From assembly GCF_932294415.1 (NCBI RefSeq), contig NC_065536.1, positions 31,329,354-31,393,353 on the forward strand: a DNA stretch of 64,000 nt. Direction: 5' to 3'. Of this stretch, positions 47,530 through 60,000 are shown piece after piece. The notes under the pieces were generated by a model that was given only the letters and a program-made list of their open reading frames with translations, was not told where the DNA came from and made no database searches. Each line of letters begins with the position of its first letter. Within the stretch, counting starts at the first letter, position 1. A program made the position numbers and the translations under genes. This DNA is from Quercus robur. Taxonomy: Eukaryota > Streptophyta > Magnoliopsida > Fagales > Fagaceae.

Positions 47530-48810
47530 CTAATATACAGTATAAAGAGTATAATAACCAAGAGCAACCGAGAGATCAACAAAGATGCCAAAGAATAGAA
47601 TGGCCAGTCCAGTAAAGTTGAGCAAACGCGATTCATGTTGATGCGGCGAGAGCTGCAGGAAAGTAGACTTCTCCAACAGCCCTGTGAGAGCTGCGCATAT
47701 TGCCATGTATAAGAGTGCCCTTCCCCCACACAAATGCCATGGCAAAAATTTATTTCTTGTTGGCCCTGAAGCTCTTGGAAACATGAATGTAAAGAAACCA
47801 AACACCCACTGCAAAACAAAGATCATCGACAAATGTGTGAGACTTCTTTTGTTTTTTTGATATACAAATGAAAGTTTGGAAACTTGGGATGATTCTTTTT
47901 TGTTCTTTGGATGATTTTGTCCCAAGTTTTTCATGTTTAAACACAGTTATAGGTAAAACTTGGGTTGTTACCTGCAAACAATACATGCAGATAGTTGTTA
48001 TGCCAATCCATGAATGCAAGCTATACACATCTTCCTTGTATATCATGTCATGGTACTTGAAAGCAGCGCATATCCCAACAATGGCAAGAACTATAGCAAG
48101 CAGGTGAACTAGCATGTGAACTGATTTCTTAACCGGATGAGTTGCACGTACTGTTTTGTATGCCATCATTGCTGCTCAGAACACCAAACTCAAGTTAGTG
48201 TTAACAGAATATAGTGTAAATTATATATTGATTGTTCCGAAAGTTTGAACTGTTAGAAAATTATGAATTTAATTATTTATTCATAATTCTAACATGAACC
48301 AATGATAAAAATTAGCAAGTTCAATTAAATCAATAGAGTTTTTCTGATCTCCAAAGGCTCCAAACTAAATAAAAAGAAATTTATATTTTACAAAAACTAG
48401 CAATTTCTATTTCAGATAACGCTAGATTCTAAGTTTGCAATTTTAAGCATTTTCTATGATTTTTTTTTTCTCAAATAAAAAACATTGAGAAAGCTAAAAT
48501 ATATACCTTCGCCACCAAGAAAAATCAAACTAAAGAACATAAGAAATGGGTGAACCTGCCAAAAAAGAAAAAGATTTCAAGATTTCCCTCATAATTATAC
48601 CATGAACCAGAATGAACATTGTTAAAATAAGCAAATTGTAAGTAATTGTTTTACATTGAATACTAGGTCTGGATTGTTAGATTCATAATTCAGGCCCCCC
48701 CGATAATGCAACAACCAAATAAGAATGAGAATTAAAGCCGTAAGGCCAAAAAAGTGTGCCACATAAGTTAAACGAGAGGCTGCGCTATAGTATTCTGATC
48801 TGCTGTCCAT
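47530..48810 (-). CDS. CYB561C: cytochrome b561, probable transmembrane ascorbate ferrireductase (copy C)
   Basis: Four compact exons on the - strand: 48810-48655, 48555-48507, 48171-47972 and 47808-47530, with GT-AG introns of 99, 335 and 163 bp, giving 227 aa. Heme histidines are H54 (VHPFLM), H87 (KKSVHMLVH), H121 (LHSWIG) and H160 (LPWHLCGG). [10 protein letters not shown] before the second histidine is the basic cytosolic stretch expected near the ascorbate site. The C-terminus ([17 protein letters not shown]) is the last helix. The expected role is electron transfer from ascorbate across a membrane, reducing monodehydroascorbate or Fe(III). Of the three copies this most resembles the Arabidopsis CYB561C (At1g14730) type as I recall it, and it has the least disturbed introns, so it may be closest to the ancestral gene. 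Confidence 0.93.
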
Positions 48811-50104
48811 GGCAGGAGGGAGCTAGATGGGTGTCAAGCAAAAGAAGATTTTTGTTTCTTAAAAATGAAATTGTGTTTAAATTTGAATGCCTATGGTTCT
48901 GACAGTATTTGTTGAGTGAGTTCTTATAGAAATCTCTTCCCTAAAGCTTAAAGAGTAAATGGTAAATACATTGTTCTTGGGATTACTTGTTGGGTTTGGT
49001 ATCTTGAATATTGAGGAAACTTTGTGCTTTAGCAAAGCACCAACAAAATGAAACAGCCCCAGTTGTACCAAAGGACTTATTCTCTTTTACTTGCATAACG
49101 AACGTTAATTCTACAAGAAAGAATCAGAGACCTCCAATCATTAGTTCTTGATGGCCTACACTAAAGTGATTCACCTTACATAAAAGTTAAAGTGTGCACG
49201 CGAAAGCTCAGATAGTAGTTAAGATCAATTTTGATTTGTTTATGCCATTCAGAGCATAGCAATTCAAGAGGTGGGAGAATTTATTTGATTGTAAGAATGA
49301 ACAAAAATGTTAATTAGTACTTAATTGTAAGGCATGTATTTGTTGTTATGAAAGACTTTAGAAGACAACATGTCCCAACAGATTGCAAAAAGTATGAATA
49401 TTTTTTTTTAAAACAAAAGGAATCAGGGGAAAAGAAAAAGATAGGAAAAAAGGAATTATAATTGGATTAAGAGCAGGTTAAAGTATCACCTATTCACGCT
49501 GATAACCAAAGAATCCTAGGCAAACAAATTAATACTTCACACCATGTTAAAATACAAGTATCACTGCTTTACGTTTCATTTTTTTTTTTTTTTTTATGGG
49601 AATAAGAGGCTTTGTTGAAAATGACTTGTTTGCTAGAAAACTTACTTATTTTCTTATGTTTTCTTATATTTGGTTGCAACCTTAAAATAAGCAAATAAAT
49701 AAATAAATAAATACTATTATTGATTGTTTAGCTCATATGGAAGATCATTAATATTTTTTGTAATTCCATTACATTAACAAAAATATTCATTTATGAAAGC
49801 ATATCCCAAAGGGAAAAAAAAAATTTCTATGACAAAACTCAAATTTTGAATCTATGCAAAAAGCCAAAAATGTAAGTGTCTATTTAATGGACAAAACTTA
49901 AGTACAATACCTTAAGTGCTATTCCTTAGGTTCCATTCTTAAGATTCAGCCATATGGTTACTTAATTAAAAAATACACTTCCACTTTATAAGAAAAAATC
50001 TACATAACAAAATTTTAAGAAAGAAACCTAAAAAACAGTATTTAAATATTGTAACTAAATCTTGCTCCTATTTAATTATGTGTTACTTTTGGACACAAAT
50101 CTAA
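48811..50104. other. b561-C upstream region and AT-rich spacer
   Basis: The promoter of copy C presumably lies in the first several hundred bases. No decisive TATA box is seen. An (AAAT)n microsatellite lies near 49694-49712. Confidence 0.45.
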
Positions 50105-50296
50105 GAGAAATTATATAGTCCTTATGGTGGACCACGTCATCTATCCATCATTCCAGTAAAAGATTCTCATCTATTTAAAATTGTTGAGTCAGTATTTAAT
50201 TTTTATTTAAAACTCCACAATTTTAAACAAATGGGAGTCTTTTACTAGAATAGTAGACCACATCACTTTTCCACCATAAGAACTTTATAATTTCTC
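50105..50296. mobile_element. palindromic MITE, copy 2
   Basis: The same family as 13353-13554: GAGAAATTATA end, 'tatggtggaccacgtcatc', 'catcattccagtaaaagatt', a central 'tttaaaattgttgagtcag', then the inverted arm ending ataatttctc. The arms are slightly more diverged than in copy 1. Confidence 0.75.
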
Positions 50297-51832
50297 CAAG
50301 TCTAGCTAGGAACAACATCCTTTGGAGTTCTTAAGATGCTTTACCATGTAAAATTCTTTAATCTTCACATTCCTTTTACAATAAAAGGCTAAGATTTTGC
50401 CACCTTATCACAATCCACTAAAACAATCACTTTCAAAAGTCAAAGTCAAGTCTTTCACACATTAGTCTCCTCAATTCCCTAGAATCTCTAGAAACTCTAG
50501 AGGATTAGTTTCAAAAAAAAAAAAAAACTTGGCCCATATTAAATTCAAAATCCAATTCATTGGTTTAATTTCTATTATAAAGTAACAAAAGTTCTTTTAA
50601 AAAAAAAAAAAAAAAATAGACATTTGCCGGCATACTAAAGGTTTTTTTTATGGACTTGGCATACTAAAGTTGATAAATATAAAGTGGAACACTTCCACGT
50701 ATGATCTTTATTCCTTATTAGTATTAGCAGTAATTAGTAATTACGGTCATAGCAAGGATCAAGAAAGCAAAATTTTGGAAATAATGTTGACAGCAATTCA
50801 GCAATGACATGAACAAGAATCATGCAAATCCTACTCAACCATCATTACGTGAGAATTGTAATAAGATGACAGTCACATGGTATACACAATTGTACAATTT
50901 GAATTTGAATATTTATCGTAGCTAACTCCCTAAATAGATATGTTGTACTTTTTTATGACAAATAAATTAGAGAAGTCAATATCCTATCGGTACCAGCTAT
51001 ACCAAGAAAATATATCATACTAATCATCAAATGGGTACCGGTATTCCTCTAAAATGTACTAGATGAAATACCGGATTGTACCGACCTATATTGACTATAT
51101 CAGGATGTTTCAGTTGCTTTGGAAGGTATTGGCATTTCGGTCAGTACAATAAAAAATATTTGTAAAAAACGCATATTATTTAAGTTAATATATTTAATTA
51201 ATGAACTTAAGCTATATTTAGGCTTATAAAATATGTGCAATTTAAATTTTATGTTGATAAGCATAAAAATTAATAAATTCATACTTACATAAATAAATAC
51301 AAATATATATAAATGTATAGAAATATATAAATAGTGGTAATCCTGAAATGGTACACCAATACCGAAATATTTTGTTTCCCTAATTAAACCGAAATGGCTT
51401 CCAATACAAAATTGACTCCCTTGAAATAAACACATATATGTACAAGTTATTAAATTGTTTGAAAACTCACTTCACACTTAGCCAAAAAGCAAAAAACAAA
51501 AAAAAAAAACTTTTATTATTAGGCTAAATTACAAATTGCACTCTTTAACTTTGCTTAAAATTCAATTTTTTCATTTAATTTCACTTTCGTCAAATTAAAG
51601 TTTTTTGACTTTCAAGTTTATTTAATTAGGCATTCCATCCAATTATGTTGGATTGATTGTTGTTAAGTGTCTTTATTATATTAAAAAATTCATAAAATTA
51701 ATAAAGAATATTTTTGAAAAACTAAAATTTTTTAAAATAGAATTATTATTTGGAATTGGGGAGAAAAACCAAAAATACAATCAACCCCTCTTTCTTCATC
51801 ATCATATTAACCCCCCTTCCCATTATTGAAAT
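50297..51832. other. AT-rich intergenic sequence
   Basis: No gene seen. About 51525-51740 has the 'ggctaaattacaaattgcac' start of a MULE MITE but no matching right end, so it may be a half element. The 111-codon - strand frame at 51100-51435 is AT-driven. Confidence 0.45.
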
Positions 51833-52190
51833 CTCTCTCAATAATGGGAAAGGTGAAAAGGTGGGAGGATAGAAAATGATGGGAGGATAAAAAAGTGGAA
51901 GGATAGAAAAGATTTTAATTTCTTTCCTCTTTGTTTGGTTGGGAGTGAAAAAGTGAAGGGATGAAAAAAGTGAGTTTATATAGACCTTTGTTAAAAAAAT
52001 AATGACCAATTAAAACAAAAAAGTGACAAACAACCCAAAAAAAAAAAAAAGCAATCACCCAATTTATTAAAAAATAAAAATCATGTCCCAAAAAAAAAAG
52101 TCATGTCTAGTTAAACAAAACAAAACAAAAAAAAAAGAAAAAAAAAAAGAATAAAAACAAAACAACTATCACACCCACAACCTAGGAAAT

Positions 52191-52229
<39 letters not shown>

Positions 52230-52507
52230 TGACTAGGACAAGAAAAAAAAAAAAAAAAGAACTAGACGAATTGTCCATGTGCAAGTGCACATGGGCATTT
52301 TGTCCATTAAGCAGCCTTATTTTCTTCATTTAGTTTTCTCTTCATTTTGGAGAGAAAATTTTTTGGTAGGCCCGGGAAGAAAATACCTAGACCCCTCATT
52401 TATTTTCCTTCCTCCCCACCCAACCAAATACACTCCAAAAAAGTTTTTTTCCCTTTTTCTTTCTAAAATTTTTCGTTCACCTAATTTTACCACCAAACAA
52501 GCACACC
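51833..52507 (-). mobile_element. non-autonomous DNA transposon, copy 2 (opposite to 32915-33617)
   Basis: Reverse-orientation copy of the element at 32915-33617. On the + strand it shows 'atgggaaagg', 'tgtttggttgggagtga', several poly-A runs, 'gtgcaagtgcacatggg', 'tctcttcattttggagag' and the terminal 'accaccaaacaagcacacc'. The long A-rich interior (52120-52256) is low complexity. No coding capacity. Confidence 0.65.
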
Positions 52508-54948
52508 TATAGAATAACCACATTCTGTTCTTCCCAAGTGCATTGTTGAAATTTTAGGCCCACATCACAATAACCGTGCAATGTACTTTCTGTCTGTAAC
52601 TGGAACTGGTATCAAAGCCTCCTACCCTACCTACTTTTGTACACAATAATACTCTCCTACCTTTATGAGTTATGTAAATAAGTGCAAAGTATAGGTTGTC
52701 TTCTTATACTCTTCTTTCTACATAATAAAGAAAGATTAGGTTATTATTTCGTAACAAAAAATCACCATACTTTTTTGGAAAACATAAGGTAACGTTTTGG
52801 ACCTTTTGGTAACTTTTTTTTTTTCTCTCCATTTTTTGCTTTCAACGACCATTTTTCTGTATCCAATAACTAAAAATTTTTTTGGTTAGCTGAAACCAAT
52901 GAAAAATAGAAAATAGTTTTCCTTTCTAATTTATAAAGAAAAATTAGCTATTTTCAGTTTTGTTTTTTCAGGCTTATATATGAGAACCTAGTAAGGCCCA
53001 TTCCCCCCCTCTCTCTCTCTCCCCTCCTAATTTCAGATTTCTTCTTGTTCTACGACTTTCTTTGTGGTTGATAAATTCGTCAGACTGTTATTCATCTTCT
53101 TCACTCCAAGACCCATCTCCCTAATTTCAGATTTCAATTTCTGCTAGCAAATTTGAACTGTGTTTCACAGTTTTTGGCAAGCCCCCTTCTTCTTCTCCTT
53201 CGTCTCGTCTTCTATTCCTTCAGTTCAATTTGTTTTCTTTGCATTGTTATATGTTCCTTTTTGGTTTTGTGAGCCCACGTGCCTCAGCATAAAGCTCCAA
53301 ACTATATTGCTTTCAACTAGTTCCCCTCCCCCAACGTTGATAATATTTTCATATCTTTATTTATTTATTTATTTATTTTTAACTTGTGTTTTTTTTTTTT
53401 TTTTTACTATCTGAATTACATATTATTGTTTTATATTCTGACAAAAGTAATTGTTGTTATTATTATTATAATTGTTGGGTAAATATTTGGACTTAAGATT
53501 TATATATTAGTTGAAATATGAACTTACAGTGATCAAATTAGAAAGTTAGTGTCGACAAATAACAAGCATCATTGATGTATTTGAAGTTGGAGAATAATTG
53601 GCATCATTGATGCCTTCGTATATAAACTTTAGTCACTTAATTGTCACATTTAAAGCCTATTTTCCTTATGGTAGTTTGAAAATTTTCAATTATAAGTTTC
53701 ATTTCTAGCATCTCAAAAAAAAAAAAAATTATAAGTTTCATGCTTTGAGTTGAAGACTATATACAAATCATTTAAATTTAAAAATTGGAGTGAATATACA
53801 AAATATTGTGAATACTTCAGGAAAAAAAAAAAAGGGGTGGGGGGAAGAATTTTCTGTTTTTTATTCTTGAAAAATTAATTTTTGTTTTCAACTAACCAAA
53901 CGCGTTTTCCACTTTGAAAATACAAGAAAAAAAATTTTTCCTTAAAAACAAGAAATTGGAAACGAAAAACAAAAGCAAATTACAAAGCATAGCCTAATAT
54001 TTTTGGTATAATAAATTTGTTTTTGTTCAACCAAACTGGACCCCCCGAGGCCCAACTCTGGTTTTGGCCCAATCTCTACAGATGTAGATCTGCATTCACC
54101 TCACTTTAGACGTGTAGTTAAGCTGGTTCCAACGCGCGATGTGCATATATATAAAGACCAATACTAGATTTTGACAACTCTTTTTCTACTAAATATTATA
54201 CGTAGTTATATACTTTGCAACAAATGCTAAACATAACGCTTTGGACATGCTTTCTTTCATCTCGCTTTCTTTTTCTTCCTCTGTGTTTATATATATTTAT
54301 ATATATATATATATATATATAGGACATGTATAAACACCTATAGTCTATAGAACATGTCCATTATTTTTTTCCCCACGAATGAGGCCCACCGAGTTTTGGA
54401 CATGAGAGACCAACTACTGGGCCGAGTTAAATTCAAAAAATCTCCTTTAAGTGTGTTTGCATTCAAATAGTGTCTTTTCTGTCCAGCCCAAACAAGATAG
54501 GGCTCAAGTTATTCCATACTTTATGCTGCAACTTAGTGTGTGGAGTGGACTCTGGATAATTGACTTTGGCAAATGATGTGTAGCAAATATCTATTCTATA
54601 TTCCACCAATATTTTTGTTATGAGGTTCAACATTATTTTTTTTTTTTTTTTTATGTGGGGCCTCTCATTCCTTCAAAATCTAAAGGATCAAAGGGTTGAG
54701 GAATGTGAGCAAGGGTAAGGATTCAACACTTGTTGGGACTTTTAGGGACTCATTTTAGGGGTTAAGGGATTCATCACTTGTTGACTCAATCTCGTAAGTC
54801 TCACCAATTCTAGTCATGACTCTACCCTTAGTTTCTTTCTTTTATTTGGCTGGTGTGATTATAAGGAGGGACAGAACCCAACTCTATATCCCCCCACACA
54901 AAAAAAAAGGTATATACAAAATTTGCCTTTATTAATAATTGGGGCTGA
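52508..54948. other. intergenic sequence
   Basis: No gene supported. 52980-53320 is CT-rich with leader-like composition but leads into no open frame. An (ATTT)n run near 53360-53378 and a (TA)n run near 54292-54320 are microsatellites. Confidence 0.45.
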
Positions 54949-54956
54949 TCCATACG

Positions 54957-55769
54957 CAGTGGCGGAGCTAGGATTTTAGTTTAGGGGGGGCAAGATTAAA
55001 AAGAACAGCAATAGTTACATAGCATGTGTACAAAACACATAGCTGAAATTGTGTTCATGATTTTGAATTATAAATGCAAAAACGTCAAAATGAACCTTGG
55101 CTATAGATGACTTTGGTTAGAACAAACAAAAGTTACAAAACACCTTTGGAAATGATGTGACTTTAAACACATCTTAAAAACTAGTAAGGACTTCCTCTAG
55201 ACACTTTAAATTCAAAACTTTAGAGAGCCAAGGGAGCTAGAGTGAAACTCCCCTGTTTCATGACTTTAAAACAGAGTGTGTTTCCCACCTTTTGAAACTT
55301 TGCAGCAATAGCAACTTGTTGACCCATAAAACCCATGGATTAGCTCATGGATATTCCCTTAAAAATATTGATTTTCAATTATTGTAAAACACCAAAAGTG
55401 CCGTAAGACTTCTAATAAATATCAAGAAAAAAAAAAAAAAAAAACTATCGTGAGTCTATAATTAAGTTACGAGTTTGCTTTTTTTTTTTTTTTTTTTCAA
55501 ATAAAATGTAAAACTTATCTTTTCTTAGCAAAATAAATTGTAATACTTATCTCTTGACTCTTGGTTAAAAAGAGCAAACTAATCTAAAAATCTGGCAGGG
55601 GGGGGGGGGGGAGGAAAATAAGCGTTAGACTGTTTGGGGGAAGGTCAGGGGGGGCAATCTGGTAGGGGTAGGGGTGGGGGGGGGGGGGAGGAAAATAAGT
55701 GTTAGACTGTTTGGGGGAAGGTCAAGGGGGGCAATTGCCCCCCCTCGACCCCCCCTGGCTCCGCCCCTG
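54957..55769. mobile_element. hAT-type non-autonomous transposon (813 bp)
   Basis: The ends are CAGTGGCGGAGCTAGG on the left and, reverse-complemented from the right, CAGGGGCGGAGCCAGG. A perfect 8-bp duplication TCCATACG flanks it (54949-54956 and 55770-55777), which is the hAT target length. The right part holds a roughly 77-bp direct repeat (starting 55611 and 55688) that includes a poly-G tract and 'gttagactgtttgggggaag'. No transposase frame. Confidence 0.85.
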
Positions 55770-55777
55770 TCCATACG

Positions 55778-56768
55778 TCTATTTTTATTTCATTATAAAG
55801 TATTCAAAGTGTAAAATTGAGAAAAAAAAGAAAAAAAAAAATCAAACATGTAGCATGCAAATTAAAGTTGATGGAGTATGAAATGGAATACTAATGAGAA
55901 TGAGGATTTTTGTTATGATGTAACTACTAGCTAGTTTGCGTTCATTACTTTTGTACGTGTGCAAAGTATGGTTCCTGCTGGGAACAGAAAATTCACTTCC
56001 AATTCTATTTGTTTGCTGCGGTTCAGATCAATCAAAAGCATTCAAACTAAATATTCAATAATAGTATGCAAATTAAACTTGGATCTTGGTTGGGAGTCAA
56101 TTTTAGTGGATTTCTCAATCTGTCACAAAGAGCTCGTGGTTTTGTGGTTCGGTGATGGTACGGTTTGGAAAATGGTGGGGCTATGTTTTAATTAAAAATA
56201 GGTAGCAAAATGGTGGGTATGGTGTGGACTGGTCGTGGTGGTTCTGCCAAGCCAGGCCATTAGATTTGTAGCAATATATGAATCAACCAACTAGGCCTAT
56301 TTTACAATCTAAAAGTAAAATCTGCATGCAATAGATTAGGGGTTCAGCCTAGGCCTTATGTATAATGATTAGTGATTATTAAGGCGACTTATGCACCATT
56401 TCAATTATTGTGCCGTCATCATCTCAACACTCAAACCAACTACTGAGACTGCATGTGTATCTATTTGAAGAATGCCAATATTAATAATGTTGAGAAATTT
56501 AGACTCCGATTGTGCTGTTGAACCATTTTTAAGCCATGTGAATTAATAAATTCAATTATGTTCACGGCCACGGTTAAAGAAATCACGCAAAATATTGTAC
56601 AGAACAAATAAATGCAGAATTAAAAGAGACACCCAATATGGTTTGGTTACATAGAACCAATGGAATAACTATTCCAAAGTGAAAATCATTTTGAGGGCTT
56701 AACTACCAACCCTAAGGAAAACAATATCCATTATATAGAATTGATGTTTACAAAATACAAATAGAATT
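55778..56768. other. AT-rich intergenic sequence
   Basis: A 78-codon + frame at 55959-56195 has no recognisable motif. Nothing else is recognised. Confidence 0.45.
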
Positions 56769-57055
56769 TTTTTTTTTTTTTTTTTTTAAGAAATAGTTTC
56801 AACCTATGGCGTCTATTTTTAATAATAGCCCAAATCTCTTATTTAAAAATAGGGTTCAGTTAATATATGCTCTAAGGGCACACATTAAGACATCTATTTT
56901 TTTAGAAACATTTTCTCGAAAATTGAAAAATAACTTTTTCAATTCCCAAAAAAAAAAATTCCAAAAATGATTAATTATGTGTACCCTTAGGACATACATT
57001 AGCAAAATCCTTAAAAGTAAGATACTTTACTAATTAAGTTAACTGACACCCACTG
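56769..57055 (-). mobile_element. Au-type SINE, minus orientation, split by a MITE
   Basis: The + strand starts with poly-T, then 'tagtttcaacctatggcg' and 'caaatctcttattta'. It is interrupted by the MITE at 56852-57010 and resumes with 'ttaaaagtaagatacttta' and 'aagttaactgacaccc', the reverse complement of the SINE head. The segment that should contain box B is damaged. Confidence 0.7.
56852..57010. mobile_element. MULE-type MITE nested in a SINE
   Basis: The left end GGGTTCAGTTAATATATG, followed by 'ctctaagggcacacatta', is mirrored by the right end, whose reverse complement starts GGATTTTGCTAATGTATG and continues 'tcctaagggtacacataa'. The flanking 9-mers TTAAAAATA and TTAAAAGTA match at eight of nine positions, a probable target duplication. 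Another copy is at 6923-7059. Confidence 0.75.
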
Positions 57056-60000
57056 GAAAAAAAAATTAATTTTCTACCTGTAAAACTTACTAACATTAAC
57101 CAATGCAGTTTTGAATCCACGAACTTTCCTATAAGAATCTTTGTGGAACTTAAAACTATTACTCACGACTTCAAATACCCACTTGAAGATTTAAACTCCA
57201 CAACAAACCCCAAGATGGCTTTAAACTTGTGCACTATGACAACATAAACACTATGAAAGATGAGTCTCTATTCACTTCTAAACTCATGAGTTGAATAAGT
57301 GGAGATTACGGTTTTCTCTTTGAATGACACAAGCTTTTTTTGCCTCTACATCCTCCCCAAAAGTCATACTTAATGGGCCTTTATATATGCACTCCAATTA
57401 GGGTTACCCACATGTATAACTAACTTGATTAAAAATGCATCAAATCAAATTCTGAAATTGTGATTCTTGATCGATCTATTAGGTGTTAATGGTGTGTCAA
57501 AATTCTTGGGTCTCCGTCTTGGAGTTAGAAATAACATCAAAGTCTCAACAAGGCTTTAACATTTTTTGTCATGGGTTGCTAAGTGCTAACACCCCAATTA
57601 GGGTTACATTATATAAATAGAACCTCATTAATTGTCATACAGTAGGAACAAATTAATTGCAATCCTTCTTTTTTCTTTTTGTAATTTTTTTAAAAACATT
57701 TATTTGGCCATTCTCAACCAGTTCTGCTCGTTTGGCCATACAAAAAGTCACAAGGGAAAGTCCTCTTTTATATCTTGGGACTCCTAGAAAAGATAGAGTA
57801 GTGATTATGTCAATGAGCTTGCATGCACTTGGCTAGACAACGAGGACCACACTGCAGAGAACATGGCTCTTATAAAAATCATAATTTTCGAAGTTCCACA
57901 TTTATTGCATATTATGATTGGAGAGAAGATTTGAGGGAAGAGAAGATAAACGCTAGTTTGATTGATGTATATATGCATTAGCCATTAGGCTCTCTCTTTT
58001 GAAATCATTACTAGATTTTTTATTTGTGGGATTAGCATAAAAAAAATAAATCATGGCAGCATATAGTGGTTGTCAGATAAGCATTCTTTTCCGAGCTTTC
58101 TTGGGCCATATCATAACTACTTGATGGGAGACATTTGCATCCATTTCCTTTCATTCTATCTTTTTTTCAAGTTTTGTATACCTTGAAATCTGCCTAATTT
58201 TATTAAGCATAGGTAATAGCTTGAAATCTGCACGTAAAAATATTAATATTTAATTCGACATTCATCATTTCTAAGATTTTACCTTATAAAATGGGGTGGA
58301 AGCTGTTTTTAATATTTTTGTAAAATGTGAAGCATAGGTTATAGGAAACTCAAACTGTATCCATGGAGCTATATATGCAGTTAGCACAGAGATAAACTCA
58401 CTGTATCCAATCTCACTATATATTATCATTTCATTTAAAAGTTTGCAAACTTCAATCTAACTGTATGAATAGTTTTAACTTGAGGCTAATTTGTCAAATC
58501 TCAATATGCATAGGCCATAGCATTAGGTTGAATCATAATGATTTTCTGTTTTTTCTTTTTCTCCCCCTAGTGTAAATAAGGGAATTCCACCCTCGTAATT
58601 AAAACCCACATAAAAGAATGGATGCCACTTGATCATATTCATTGCCAAAATATTAATTTCTTCACTTCATATTAAACCAAATTGGATTTTTCTAAACTAA
58701 CACATTTCTCAATAATTGTAAGTTGGCAATACATGCCATGCCGACCTTGATAATTTTGTTTGATTCGGTTGGTTAGGAAGTAATTAATCATGGATAGTGA
58801 TTTATTTTTTCAACCATTCCACATCCTATAGTACACGTAGTAACACATTATTGGACATTGTTGGTTGGCACACAATTCATAGGCAATGTAAGGACTCGGT
58901 CCAATTAATACAAAAATGAACATGACAATACGTAAACATCTAATTTAATATGTATCTACATCTTGTTGGTGTCTCTTACAGAAAGTAAACATCAATCAAG
59001 GAATAGTCACCATGCATGAAATATCGGTGGTAAGAGAATGGTGATTGATTTGCAGACATAGTATATGACACAAACAAACATCGGTGTCCATGCTATTCTT
59101 ATGGCTGTTGTCATGTACGTATTTGTAATTATATTAGACTTTTTGGTATCTTCTGTACACACAATATATTCTCTAAGCTTGGATTTACTCCATGCCAAAA
59201 TGGAGAAGCGATCATGACAATGATCTTACTTGTGATCTTTTTCCTACAGCTATACTTGAAAAAGACTAGCAATTAATTCTGATTAAATCCAATAATAACT
59301 AGTATTTCTTAAGCAATTCCCTTTGATTAAGTATTCAATAGTAAGTAACTTTTGAAAATTGAATAGTTTAAAATTGACTTTGTTTATTCCTATTTACTAT
59401 TACAATCTTTTATGTCAATATCAGAAATTTTCGTACAGGTTTTAATGCAATTGAAAACATGAAAGGAAATTTCTTGGAAATTTTCAGGCAATTAGAATAA
59501 CAAGTTTAAAAGTTGTCACTTGGCTATTTGGGGTCATCTTGGAAGGAGTATGGTACTGTTAGTAACATCCTATAGAATGAGCATGCACCAGATGCAAAGA
59601 AGAAGAGGCATTCTTAGGGATACAATTTTTGTAATTCACAAAATGAAAAGAAAAAAAAATGAAGGATAAAGTGGAATTTACAAATTTAGAGAATTCAACT
59701 AAGTTTCTAGTTTCTGCTACTCAAAACAATAGTAATGAAATTATTTGTAGGTCAAAAAAAAAAAAAAAAAAGAAGAGAGTAAGAATTCAAAATGATGAAA
59801 AGTTTTATCCTTCCCTTTTATTAGGGTGGGGATGATAGAAAAGTTGGTGGCCAAGTGTCAAACGAGGCTAAGCTGCGTTATCATGATGGGAGGAGACCCT
59901 AGGACCTAATCCCAGAAACATATTTGGATCTTAATTTTTTTTCACTCATGCCAAAGTCTCCATCATCACCCCACCGTTTTTACGTGTGGGACCATTTATA

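Noticed and set aside
53160-53414. CT-rich region with an 84-codon frame, looking like a 5' leader and small gene
   Set aside because: Ends in poly-T and is Phe/Ser-rich because of base composition; no exon with a recognisable product follows.
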